DNA from: Coffea arabica
Lineage: Eukaryota > Streptophyta > Magnoliopsida > Gentianales > Rubiaceae
NCBI RefSeq assembly: GCF_036785885.1
Contig: NC_092312.1
Span: 13,658,001-13,722,000, forward strand
Length of the DNA: 64,000 nt
Reading direction: 5' to 3'
The notes under the pieces are model-generated. The model was not told the DNA's origin. It saw only the letters and a program-made list of their open reading frames with translations, and did not search any database. The position numbers and the translations under genes were made by a program. Shown here one piece after another: positions 46,650-64,000 of this stretch (positions are counted from its first letter, which is position 1; each line of letters opens with the position of its first letter).

Positions 46650-48325
46650 AAATAATATAATTTTATTTTTCTCAACAATAATATAACCAAAGTTATGGCA
46701 ATAGTTGTTGAGGCAACCCCCAAGACGATGAATACAAGTTGGAGTACTTTTCTTCTACTTGAGTTGTGATTTGTAATTGTATGACATGGTGGAAGATCCA
46801 ACCTTTGTGCACCACAAAGTGCCTCATTGAACATGAAGGATTCACCTGTGAAATTGGTGAAAGGACCATTTGAAGGAACTTCACCACTCAAACCATTAAA
46901 GGAAACATTCCAGTACTTGAGAGTCTGAAGTGCCTCCAAAGACTTGGGAATCAAGAGTAAATTTTTAAATAGTTATGAAAAAAAATTGTTCTACAAGAGA
47001 GGTTGTTTTTAGGGCTGATTCTAGAAGTAGAATCTTGCATTTGTCAAATGTGAGTTTAAGAACTTCGCATTTGATAAATGCGAGGTTCATGTTCCTGAAA
47101 AAAATGATAAAAATTTTTTGTTTTTTTAAAAAAGAAGTGCACAAAGCTCGCATTTAACAAATGCAAGCTTGGTTAACTACTTTCCCAACTAAGCCGCCCA
47201 TCTTCGAAACAAAGGAGCAGGTTCTAACCCCCAAAAAAACCTAAGGTAATTTGGATTTGGGAATACCAAAATTATTCCCGTTTTTTAGGCCAATACCAAA
47301 ATTCAAACCGCTACAAACATAGCATCCATCATCAGGTTTCAAACATCCGAGGAAGTTCTAGATTTGTTTCCAAAAGCTGCAAAAACTCACTCCGTCTCCA
47401 TAAAAGTATGTTGTCGCCGGAAAGCTTCAAAAAGTCGGCGGAAAGCTTCAAAGCCGGAAAAGTAGCTGGAGGGTGAGTTTAGGGACTATCTTGCTATGTC
47501 CTTTTGTTTAGGGTGAGTTTAAATTTTAATAAACCAGTAAAAAAAAATGAACCGTCAATTTGCATTGTCTATATCAATTGTGAGGTGCCAGACTGTCCTC
47601 GCATCTGGTTTTCTTTTTTTTTTTTTGGATTTTGTGGGCCGAAAATTTAAAGTGACTTCCCATTCAGCAAATGCGAGCTCTTGACCCTTGGACGGAATTC
47701 TATACTCAAAACGGCCCCTTTGCAGAGACTTTTTAAAGTTCATCGTCATTTTGGAAATTTCTCTGGGAATCAAACCAGAGAGAAGGTTATGATATAGATC
47801 TAAAAGTTCTAAGCGTAACACTTTACCAACTGACTCGGGAATAGGTCCTGTCAGCTGATTATGTGCCAAAGAAAGATTGAACAAGTTTTGTAAATCTCCA
47901 ATTGAACCTGGAATATTATTTGACAATTGATTGACTGATAAATCTAGAACAGCAGTACCTTTGAGATTTCCAATAGCTGGAGGTACAAAACCATGCAAGG
48001 AATTTGAGGAAAGGTTAAGGACAAAGAGATCTTTCAATTTCCACGAGCTTGTAGGTATATTGGAAGACAATGCATTGGATAAATCTCTCGTAGGGACGTG
48101 ACATTGCCTAAGCAATTTGGAACTGAACCCCGTAATTGCTGCTCAACTCCATGATTCCCAAGTTTCTGTAATTTACAGAGACTGATGGGGACGGACACTC
48201 CCGTTCTCTTTGTATTGTACGTGGCTCAAAGATAATCGTTGAAGCTTCTGCAAATTGTCGAATGAGCTTGGAAGAAATCCAGTCAACTCATTCTGAGACA
48301 ATTTGCCAATGAATTTAGTCATTTA
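46650..48325 (-). pseudogene. Broken LRR receptor kinase (subfamily XII type)
   Basis: On the minus strand the remains of an LRR receptor kinase run 5' to 3'. LRRs 'LTGFLPSSFDNLQKLQRLSL' come first (near 48280-48220). After a frameshift come more LRRs at 48115-47740 ('LFVLNLSSNSLHGFVPPAIG', 'NLFNLSLAHNQLTGPIPESV', 'LELLDLYHNLLSGLIPREIS'). After a gap come the last LRR and the pre-membrane region ('LEALQTLKYWNVSFNGLSGE', 'NEALCGAQRLDLPPC') and a transmembrane helix ('VLQLVFIVLGVASTTIAITL') near 46954-46680. Frame then stops, and no kinase domain follows. The family has about 1,000 residues, with LRRs for ligand sensing (FLS2/EFR/Xa21-like). About 730 bp of foreign DNA, 46962-47690, splits the LRRs. 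It is clearly non-functional. Confidence 0.85.
46962..47690. repeat. Insertion with repeated short palindromes
   Basis: The DNA that interrupts the LRR pseudogene has near-palindromes around 'gcatttgNNaaatgcga': 'gcatttgtcaaatgtga' (about 47037), 'cgcatttgataaatgcgag' (about 47065), 'cgcatttaacaaatgca' (about 47149) and a half site 'cagcaaatgcgagct' (about 47665). No protein is encoded and I do not recognise the element. Confidence 0.45.
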
Positions 48326-50009
48326 GTACACATCACATACAATGAAAATTATGAAATCCAACCAATGGTTAAAAGTAAGATGTTATGATGTAGCACTAGT
48401 TGAATATAACACGATCCAGTATCATACCATTCCGGAAAAATCATTCAAAGTTAGACTGATTTTCAAAATTAATGGTCCTTTCCATTCAGTGAAATTTATT
48501 CCATTCTGCTGAAATATCAAGAATCCATTCTTTTCAGAGTGCCTTCATCCTCATCCCTCCCGCAGTGTATGAAAAGTTGAAAACCTCAGTACAAAAATTA
48601 GGTCAAAATTCGGATAGACCAGCTATTAAAAAAATTTAATAGTTCAGATTGTGCCACGTCACTTGATGAAATGACGTGACATAATCTCAAACGCGATCCC
48701 AAAAATTTTCCGATTTTACATAAAGTGCTTCCTAGTTGGGGTAGGAAGACTAAAAAGGCTCTGTTTTGAAACTCGGACTGAACCGGCCCGTCGAACCGGG
48801 AACTGGCCAGGTAGCTGGTCCGAGTCGTATTAAAAAACCGAAAATTTAAAACTCGGTCAAAGCCGGTCAAAAACCGGGTTTGACCGGAAAAAATCGGTTT
48901 TTCCGGTTCAACAGTAATTTTTTTTTTAAAAAAATTCAAACTTTATAATATTATGTTTTGACCCCCTAAATTGTTAAAACTTATCGATATACCTCAAATA
49001 TTTGATACTTTATAAATATTGTCCTAAAATTTGATGTTATTTTTCAATTAAACTCATAATTTTAATTCTAAACTTGTTAATATTTATTAAATAATATAAA
49101 TTGCTACTTAATTGTTCTAATTTCTTTATATTTTCTTGTTAAATATATTTGAAACATCAAATATATATGAATATACCTTTATTAATATCAATATATTATT
49201 AGATATTATAAATATAATATTTTAATTTTTAAATAATTTTTATTTATGACGTCATCCGGTTCGATCCCTATCGACCTCCGGTCGAACCTATTGACCCCTG
49301 ACCCCTGACCTTGGCCGAGTCGCTATCCGGTCCGATTCTGAAAACACAGTAAAAAGGCCCACATAACGGTCAAAGGTGATGAGAAAGTTGTTCACATTGA
49401 TATGGGATTATGGAACAAACGGTCACCGTGGACTTGCAACCAAACAGTTTTAATTCGTTCGGATTGGTAGGTATGCCCCATAAGGGAGCTACCATTACTA
49501 TGCTGTTTGGTCAGGAGATTATTTGAGAAAAATTATCCAAAATAATATGATAGTACTTTTTATATTTCTCTTAATATGATGTATATTCAATAAAAATATT
49601 ATTGATAATATAAAATGTTGATTGAAAAATATATTTATGATACAAATTAAATAATATTTAAAAAAAAAAGTTATATTTGAACAAACCAAAGGTGGGGCAA
49701 AAGATTTTTGACAGATTTATGGAATTGGAACTAATCCGTATACTGTATATTTCTGGGGGCAAAAGATAAAAAAATAATATTAATATTAAGCCATGGTTCA
49801 AAGACTTTTTTCTTCTGAAAGGCTATGAACATACAAGCCAAAATTATTTCTTCTTTAATAAGATTATCAAGACAATCATCCCACCAGAAAAGGAAGCTAT
49901 ACGCTTGAATTGGGGTTTCAACAAACACACGTGCACGAGCAGAGCGGACTTGTGGAGTTTAATATTTCTGACTGGTGGGTGAAGTATATTACTTCATCCT
50001 TGCACAATA
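48326..50009. other. Intergenic with one DNA transposon
   Basis: Apart from the inverted-repeat element at 48760-49349 I see only AT-rich DNA. The frame at 48598-48939 overlaps that element and is not a gene. Confidence 0.55.
48760..49349. mobile_element. MULE-like MITE with 9-bp target duplication
   Basis: The element of 590 bp starts 'tctgttttgaaactcggac' and, on the other strand, starts 'ctgtgttttcagaatcggac', giving an imperfect inverted repeat of about 20 bp. The direct repeat TAAAAAGGC flanks it exactly at 48751-48759 and 49350-49358. The terminal zones are rich in CCGGTT/AACCGG words and the centre is AT-rich. No protein is encoded. The 9-bp duplication fits a Mutator-like origin. Confidence 0.75.
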
Positions 50010-56549
<6,540 letters not shown>

Positions 56550-57273
56550 GCTGTCTTTGTTTATAACATGTTAGCTTGAATGTCTAAGTACCTATTTTGG
56601 CTCAATTGTCGGTTTGATTTTCCCCTGTAAAATAGGATAAAGAGATTAGACTGTCCTTGTTTTTCTGCATCTTTAAAGTACTTCAATAATAACAATCTCT
56701 TTGCAATAGTCCTTCCTATTAGAAGCTAAGCAGTGTCAGTCATCTGCAATTTTTATCTTATTCAATACAGCCCTCTCTTCCACAGTGCACTTTCTGCTGT
56801 TTTTGCATAGCATTACAAAATTGATGCCTTTCATGGTCGGAGAAGTCACGATTAATACAGAACAATAAGCCTACAAGCAGATGATCCTCCAACTAGTGTC
56901 CATCATGGTGACTGATAAAAGCCCTTTTCAGAAAACTACCAGGATGCCCAATGACCCAACACTTCTTGTTACTAGTGACTCTTTCCTCCACTTTGCCTGC
57001 CCTGCAGTGGCCTTTCACCATGTACAGTGGCATATCCAGCGGAAAAATCAGCAATAATGAAACTGATGCAAAGCGCCCTTGAAAAAAGCATTATACATTA
57101 GCATAGTTTCACTTAAAATTTGTTGTGTAAATACTTCTTCTTTCCAACATAATTTTCTGAGCTGAGAAAGAATCCTGTAAAGCTGCAAAAGCCCAAGTGA
57201 AAATTATTATTTCCAAAGCAAACAAATAACATCAGAAACACAATTTACAATCAAAAGCAAGCAGTGGAAACGA

Positions 57274-57507
57274 TTAATTAAAAGGCAATAAAAAGACAAG
57301 TGATTGCGTAAATGCATGATGCTGGGCGATCGAATGCTTGCAGTTTTGAGGCATGCAACGAATCCCCTCATTGACGAAGAATCCGGGAACTTTGATGGAG
57401 ATTTTCTTAACGCGCTCATAATCCAATTCTTGAATGCAGACCAAATATTCGAGAAACTGCCTGTAAGAAATTACCCCGTGAGAGACTGAGAGCTGAAGCA
57501 GTTTCAT
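57274..57507 (-). CDS. Unrecognised 77-residue frame
   Basis: The frame reads 'MKLLQLSVSHGVISYRQFLE...' and has normal amino-acid composition, unlike its low-complexity neighbours. The opposite strand is also open across most of it. I know no family for either reading. It may be a gene fragment or chance. Confidence 0.2.
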   Translation of the reverse strand: MKLLQLSVSHGVISYRQFLEYLVCIQELDYERVKKISIKVPGFFVNEGIRCMPQNCKHSIAQHHAFTQSLVFLLPFN

Positions 57508-58659
57508 GATTCATGAGTTTTCAGGAACACGTGGCTCAAATTATAGAAGGCTAGCAGCTAGGTGGCTGAGGCGAAAGACATAAAATGGAAAGTGGAGCTG
57601 CTGAAGTTTTACTGTTTTACCTTCCTATACCTACACTATTTAGAAATTACAGTCTCCTAAGTCCTCAAAGATTTCTTTTGAAACATATTAGCCCTCAATA
57701 TCTCTTCTACAACAATCTAATACCCCGCATTTTCATTGGAAGTAATGATCGGAGGTGATATATAAATATGAATAACACAATTATATACATTAATAGAGTG
57801 TATTTGTGTGTGTGTCTATGTATATATGTATATGTATATGTGTTATCTAATAATCATTTTAACTATGAGAAAATTGGTTGTTTGGATTGCAAATTTTCAA
57901 GTGTTTTTCGGAAAAAATTACTGTGATATTTTTATAGAATGCAATGTATGTGAGGTAAAAAAGTAATTGAAAATGTGTAAAAGAAATATTCATGAAAAAT
58001 GTAAAACTCAAACAGGTTTTGTTCAAGAATTTTCTGAAAAATAACATTAAAAATTTTTTAAGTAATATGGCCATGTAAAATCTAATTGTTCTCATCCAAT
58101 AATTTTCTTTTCATTTTGGGAAAGTCTACAGCACTCTGATTGTTCAAAGTTTATACTTGAATTTTGTTCATAGCCTAAGACTTAGACTCAAAAACTATAA
58201 AAAAAAAATTTATAAATAATTTAAGGAATTTTTAAAGATACTAGTAGCATCACGAATACTGCAACTTTGAAACATGTATAATACTCTTGGTTTTCCATCA
58301 ATGTATACTGTCAATTGGACAAATAAAATAGAAAAAATCGTGAAAAGATGTTCCAACAACCCAAAACCCATAGGCTGTAAGCCAAAATAAAAGGAACTTT
58401 GACAAAGAAATGCGCCTTCTATATTACTCGTTGTTATTAAAATTCATTATTGAAGCATCCACTAACTAAATCTAGTTCTTCGTATTGGCATTTATTTCTA
58501 ACTTTGCAAATGGAAGCGAAAGGGAAAAAGGAGAAGAACGAGAGTAAGGGAGTAGATAAGATTGGAGATGGGTTTAAGAATATCTTTTTTGTTTTAAATT
58601 TAAAAGTACAAATTCTTTTTCCATCTTAAATAGAGACAACGTTGGTGTAATGTTATTTA

Positions 58660-58880
58660 GAGTCTATTTAATAACCTAATTTAGTATTTGAATTTAATGA
58701 ATTCATAGTTTAATATGTTCAAATGCATTTGATAATAAAAAAATGAACATCTGAATTAATTAAATGACACTGAATTTTTTGGGCAAAATTTGCTTCTAAA
58801 AATAATCGATAAACTATTTACTTATCACTTAATGTGATATATTAAAATTTTCAAATTTCAGTTTTATCAAATGCACCCTA
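58660..58880 (+). mobile_element. MITE, TTTGATAA family, copy 4
   Basis: The copy starts 'agtctatttaataaccta' and ends 'atcaaatgcaccctag'. Its middle is shortened by about 60 bp after 'acttaatgtgatat' relative to the other copies. Confidence 0.5.
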
Positions 58881-59303
58881 GTTTAGATAATTAAATATGC
58901 CAATGGAAGTTAGTATAAAATTTTAATTTAGGAGAAAACTAGGTAAATTATCAGTAACATCAGGCAAGGTTTCTAAAATACTCCCCTTTTTTCCCTACAT
59001 TTTTGGGCAGGCTATAATATTATTCGGCTATAAATCTCACCAATTGTAAATCTCACCATTGTGAGTTCCTTTTAATCATATAACAAAAAAAAAATTCTCA
59101 GCAAAAAAAGTTGTAATGGACAATAACCCAAGGAAGTTTTAAAATGATGTCTTACAAATTTAGTTCATTCTCAGCAAAGGGGCCAAAAAAAACGGAGTGC
59201 AGAATATGAGTACAAAAAGGGAAGTACGGACTGTATGAAAGACGTTCACAAACTTAATTTGTTTTCGCAGAAATCTGCAATTCACTGCAAGAACAACTAA
59301 AAT

Positions 59304-62153
59304 TCATCCACAAATTCTTGGAACCGTCCAAGTTTGTGGTGTCACAGTCTTTTCTTCATTTGGCAATGCCATGTATTTTTTCCAATCCTCAATTATCATC
59401 CTAAGATCGTGAATTTTATTGTCTAGACCAATACAACAATTCGCATGCATGGTGCAAACAAGATTGAGATCTTTACTAGGCTCACAAAATCCACCGTAGA
59501 AAGCTGTGTCCAAGAACCTAATCTTGAGCCCAATCTCATTGATGGAGGGATCAAACTTGATCCCATTAAGCACATCTTGATCATGTTGACCGGGAAATCT
59601 GTCCTTTGATGTGTACCAAAACTTGTAAAATTGGACTGTTCGGTTATTTGATTTCACATAGTTAAATCCTCCATTTGGAGAGTTGTTCAGGTCAGTAGAG
59701 GCGTACCAATAATGATCGCATGCAATTTGAAAATCTGCGTCTGAATAAAAATGTGAGAGTGGATCTCGAAACCACATGACATCGGCATCCTGGTTGTATA
59801 ATTGAGCAACGAGTTAAATACTGATACAAACGCCGACCGATAGTTCAAGAATTAATTCTCCTGCTAGAAAAACACAGAGTAAAATGAATAAATAGTAAAA
59901 GTAAAGACAAAAGATATTACCGTGAAAATGAAGTTGTATCCCATCTTAAGAACGGTGTGCAGAAAATCAATCCTTCTCCACATCATCTTCAAATAGTCTT
60001 GGCTCATAAAATGTGCCTCACCAGAAAAATCCACGCCTTCAGTGGTAACTGAATAGCAATGAGGGTGTACTTCCATGCAGTGAGAGTACGCCTTCTGGTC
60101 CAAAGCCAGAACTACTACGTGATTCAACAGCCATTGCGTTCCATTTCCAATTTTGAAGCTCTCAAGAAAGAGATCAAATATTGAATTTGGTGCTGTCCAA
60201 GCTGCATTTAGTGTTGTTAGGATAACGGTTTTGTCCTCCATGGCTGCTTTACTCAGTACTTTCTCCAACTTGGTTGCTTCATTTTCTACGCTATCCTAAA
60301 TTAATGAATAACAAATTTGGAAAAACGAGGTTACCACTCACATGGGATTGAGAATATTAATGAGGTTAAATTGGAAAAACATAGGAAGAGGAATGGAGAA
60401 AGAAAGGAAAAAGAAAATTAGTTAACAAAAATTTTATCTTTTTTATTTGTCATAATTTATCCTAACCAAAAATTTTTAGATCGAAAAGTCGACGAAATTA
60501 ATTTTATTTCTTTAGCTTTTATTGGTCCATTCTCTAACTATGATTTAAGATTGATTGAGAAAAGTAAGACGAGAAAAGAAAAATAAAAACTGATCATAAT
60601 AGAGGTGTAGTTTTGTTTCCTAAGGTCAAGTGAGAAAAATTTAAAGGATTTTTTTTCCTTGGGGGAGTTTTTGTGATTTATCCTTTAATAGGAATGGAAG
60701 CTTCCATGAAAATGAAGTACAAAGACTGCAGCCCAAATTTGCAAAAGTCATAAAAAGTTTGGCCTATTCCATATGAGATGTCAAGATCAATGTTTAATTC
60801 CAGCTTCTCATATTTCCATTCCCACGTTCTCAAACTTTGCAACTAAATGGGCTGGTTTCGAAGACTATTTACGTGGCCTTGATCTTCACGTTAGCGCAAG
60901 ATCCTTTATTCCTACGAAGGTTTTTTCAGGGCCCCCCCGCCCCCCGGGGGTGGGGGCGTGGGGCTTGTGCGTGTTGATTGGTTGATTGGTTTGAAGAAAC
61001 ATAAAATTGTATTATGTGGTACACAAAACTCCTATCAAGCTAGCTAAATTAAGTTAGGTCTGCTTCGTACGCAAAACTCCAATCAAAGCTAAGCTAGGCT
61101 AATTCAGTTAGGTCTGCTGGTTTATACAGTAGTGGGACAGCCCGTGGGTGCTGGTTTTTTGCTTCGATTAGATTAATGCACTTGATTCTTTAACTTATTT
61201 GAACTGTCCACTTGATTGCTAAATGGTGGAAAAAAAAATTAATGCATGGAAAGATAATCTAACAGAAGCCAAAAAAAAAAAAAAAGTGTCTTTCATTGAA
61301 AAGTATAGGATTATTTTCTTCATCTGCGAATCAGTCCAAAGTATTGAAACCCAAAGACGAAAGGGAAAAAAACGACCAAAAACTCAAATTCTGGCCTAAT
61401 ATGTTGTTATGTACTTTTTTTTGGCTTTTAAGTGCAAATGTGTAATGTTAAGGGTGTAAACGCGTCAAGCTTAATCATAAATTACACCCAACTCAAGTGA
61501 AATGATCAAGGATCATATAGGAGATTAAGTTAATTGGTAAACCCAAATACCAAAATCAAACCCAAAAAATCCACCACATTGATTGTATAGCTAAAAAAGA
61601 ATACTCAATCGCACAAGTCATCATCGGACATACTTATAGATACAATAATAAAAAAAAAAATGGAATTACTCTCCTTCATGCATGCATGCATCGCAGATAA
61701 AAGATAACTTACCGGCGAAGGTAGGTTTTCTTGAACAGTATTGTTTGTCGTCATCGGAGGAGATAAATTTGCCTGACTAGTCGAGTCATTGTTAGCAGTT
61801 GCAGGTACATTTCCTTGCAAGATGTCAGTCGGTGGAGGTGACAAATTTCCGGCATCGGAAGATTTTCCTTGATCAGAAGAAGGCAACGAAGATTGGTTTG
61901 CTTTTGTAGATTCCTGAGATGCACTGCTACTGGGAAATGGATTGTAGGAAGCGGGCAAGAGATACTGTACGTGATAAGGGGAATGATAAAGGACGAGGCA
62001 CGCTACAAGGGCCGCAATGGTTAAAAGGGCTATCTTGATGATGCTTTTAGTAGAGAAATTGCGGTGGTTCTGGTGGTGAAGGAGGTGGTAGCCGCCAGGT
62101 TCTGATGGTTTCTGATCATTTTCACCGGTGATCCCGCCATCTTCCACATCCAT
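59304..62153 (-). CDS. GT77-type nucleotide-sugar transferase
   Basis: This is a type II Golgi membrane glycosyltransferase of the plant DUF271/GT77 group (relatives act on cell-wall or glycoprotein arabinose/xylose/galactose). The acceptor here is unknown. Exons 62153-61713, 60295-59921 and 59789-59304 join in phase 0 and give 433 residues. A cytosolic tail precedes a transmembrane helix at about 38-57 ('SIIKIALLTIAALVACLVLY'), then a Ser/Pro/Asn-rich stem to about 147. The catalytic domain starts 'NEATKLEKVLSKAAMEDKTV' with 'VILTTLNAAW' and 'FLHTVLKMGYNFIFT'. The metal-binding DxD is Asp273-Ala-Asp275 ('DADVMWFRDP'), formed at the exon 2/3 junction. 'GGFNYVKSN' and 'FPGQHDQDVLN' are also family motifs. 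Length is typical. A TATA-like 'CTATATAGAT' lies at 62221-62230, about 70 bp upstream. Confidence 0.92.
59790..59920 (-). other. GT77 intron 2
   Basis: This 131-bp intron begins GTAATA and ends 'ACAACCAG'. It separates the Thr before the DxD from the DxD itself. Confidence 0.85.
60296..61712 (-). other. GT77 intron 1
   Basis: This 1,417-bp intron begins GTAAGT and ends 'TAATTTAG'. A GC-rich 'gggccccccc...ggggg' patch at about 60930-60960 stands out. Open frames inside, such as 60773-60985, have no motif. Confidence 0.8.
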
Positions 62154-64000
62154 CGGAATTATTCAACTCAAATTTGATGTGTGTGATGATGGGGGGTCAC
62201 GTAAATTAAATCATCTCTCAATCTATATAGACTAATCAGATAACGAAAAGTCAACAATAATTTTCCAAAACCAATTGAAAGTCGTCGGTTGAAATTCTAA
62301 CAGCTATAACAACTAGTCATTAAAGAATAGGCTTAAGTAAAATAGTAAGTTCTTGTACAATTTATATGTTTGGCTAATAAACCAAATCAAATTAACGACT
62401 ATTTGGAGAGTTTGATAACTTGGAGATAGCCATATTTTTATGTGCATTTTCCCTTGATCGTTAACCCGGGGGAAAAATTAAAAAACAAAAGTTTTATCAT
62501 TGACCAACACAAATTGTATATATATGTATAAAAAAAAAAAAATCTCTTGATTAAGACTAATGATGAGTTCACTCCCATAACCACCAATTTCATTTTAATT
62601 GAGCGAATAGAAGAAACCAAAATGGTGTGTTATCAAGTGGTCAAAATTGGAGTAGAATTTATTGGGCATTAGCAAAGAATTAGACCCAAAAAAAAATGTT
62701 TCAATGTCTACAAAATTAAATAAGAGAAGAAGTCCACTTTTTTTTTTTTTTTTTTTTGCATTAGAAAAACAAGCAAATAATTGCCTCCAGTTTAATTCCC
62801 AATTATTATGCATGACTACCAAACTTATCAAAGACTCTTATAAATAATCAAGAGGCCTATTTAACAGAACCCGCGAAAGAATATAAAGAAAAAACAAAAC
62901 TTTATATCTTTAAATAATTCACTCAAGTTGTTGGCTCCACGTATAGAAAACAAATCCTGGGGAAGACTTTCCAGAGACTCCAAAACTGCTGACAAGTTTT
63001 TTTTTTTTTTTTTTTGAACTTTATTATTAATACGGAAATTTCTTGCAGGCAATAACTGGCCATGCATGTTTTATTAAGCCAATGACTAGAAGTTTCTATT
63101 ATCTTAACGCATTGAAAACGTACGCCTGCATGCGATGCCAACTTCTATGGCCAACGCCACGCTTTCTTCACAAGGAGCGACGACTTAAATTCTAGCACTC
63201 GCAGGTCACATAACTCAAAACAAGGGTGATTTATATGCTCTTCATATTCGATTCATGCACTTTTGTTGGTAATTGATCCAATTGACCGAACCAACTTCGA
63301 TCCCTCTAATATATATAGAAATGCATCATCTGGTTTAGAGCTGAATGCTCCTCTAGACATTTTCTATGTACGGATTTTTTGGTCTTCTTGGGGATGTAGC
63401 TTTTATCCCTTTGCCATGCTATCTTCCCATCTAGTTTGATTTCATTGATAACATTACTGACTAGTTTAGCCAAACCGTAACTACAAAGATTGATAACATT
63501 ACTGTTCTTTTAGAAAGGCAAGTGCTGACATTGACATACAACTAGTGCCTTGTCAACCGGAATTGATTTCCAGTTCTCCTCCATTGCTTTCACGAGAGCT
63601 GTCCTAGGATCACCCGAAAGCAGTCTTGGTTGTTGGAACTTGGAAGCTTGCCCATGTTTACCGACAACAGCATCAGTAGTGTAGATGAAAGTTTGAGTGT
63701 TGAGTCTGCAAAGTAAAGGATACGAATGTCCTCTCCAGTCTTCTCATCATGACTAATATTCATCTGGCTTCCTTAAACTCATGCCACAGCTTTCTTGGAA
63801 ATTAGGCTCCCTTCATCTTGTTTCTGATCATTGGTTTAAAAACAGTTTTCTGATAGTTGATTTCATTTCTTCCTTAGTCTTGATCGAATAGTTATAAAAC
63901 TCATAACGATTAACTTTTTATACACTGTTGATCTAAGAATAAATGGCTTTCATGAAAACAAAAAAGCAAAAATAACAAGGAATCATCATTAGTCTAATAA
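62154..64000. other. Upstream of GT77 and window end
   Basis: After the promoter-proximal 80 bp I see only AT-rich DNA with poly-T runs. A possible coding remnant lies near 63527-63720 (-). Confidence 0.5.
63527..63720 (-). pseudogene. Possible coding remnant, family unknown
   Basis: The minus strand has an open stretch containing 'TTDAVVGKHGQASKFQQPRL' and 'DPRTALVKAMEENWKSI', which ends 'VVCQCQHLPF' and a stop at about 63527. Composition looks like real protein and not AT-rich noise. I do not recognise the family, it has no start codon nearby, and upstream DNA carries stops in all frames unless spliced. It may be a last exon or a fragment. Confidence 0.25.

Larger units (their letters stand above)
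56550..59303. other. Intergenic
   Basis: The CDC48 3' UTR is followed by DNA with no firm gene. A frame of 78 codons at 57274-57507 (-) overlaps a 61-codon frame at 57304-57489 (+); neither is recognised. An AT/TG-rich microsatellite-like stretch lies near 57805-57842 and MITE copy 4 at about 58660-58880. Confidence 0.5.

Noticed and set aside
48598-48939. 113-codon minus-strand frame
   Set aside because: It lies mostly inside the 590-bp inverted-repeat element and its composition reflects the CCGGTT-rich end.

Overview
This is nuclear DNA from a flowering plant, most likely a eudicot. Genes are widely spaced and split by GT-AG introns, the intergenic DNA is AT-rich, and there are many small inverted-repeat transposons, LTR-retrotransposon remnants and microsatellites. 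The products are typical plant families. I cannot name the species. All calls rest on reading the sequence and on recalled family knowledge; no search was run.

Layout. 1-7.3 kb: no gene; a foldback element and a MITE that has inserted into another copy of itself. 7.33-7.88 kb (-): an intact DUF4228/PADRE protein gene. 7.9-15.6 kb: mostly non-coding, with several inverted-repeat elements. 15.65-17.33 kb: a complete Mutator-like transposon (225-bp terminal inverted repeats, perfect 9-bp target duplication) carrying broken pieces of two unrelated genes, SEC15 and an AGC protein kinase. It lies 137 bp upstream of the PEX7 start codon. 17.46-20.77 kb (+): PEX7, two exons. 23.0-38.1 kb (-): a Raf-like MAPKKK gene with an EDR1-type N-terminal domain; 16 exons join in a single frame, including a 20-nt microexon, and a decayed copia element sits in one intron. 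38.1-45.4 kb: transposon remnants including a gypsy-type LTR fragment. 45.4-46.0 kb (+): a single-exon PYL abscisic-acid receptor. 46.6-48.3 kb (-): a broken LRR receptor-kinase fragment. 48.76-49.35 kb: a 590-bp inverted-repeat element with a 9-bp target duplication. 50.0-53.4 kb (+): a papain-type cysteine protease with a C-terminal granulin domain, five exons. 54.1-56.5 kb (+): a full-length intronless CDC48, probably an old retrocopy. 59.3-62.15 kb (-): a GT77-type glycosyltransferase, three exons. 62.2-64 kb: little recognisable.

The genes do not form a pathway. PEX7 imports PTS2 proteins into peroxisomes. The Raf-like kinase and PYL receptor act in stress or hormone signalling. The granulin protease and CDC48 both serve protein turnover, but in different compartments. 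Nothing suggests a gene cluster. The most distinctive items are the two-gene Pack-MULE in the PEX7 promoter, the intronless CDC48 and the Raf-kinase microexon.
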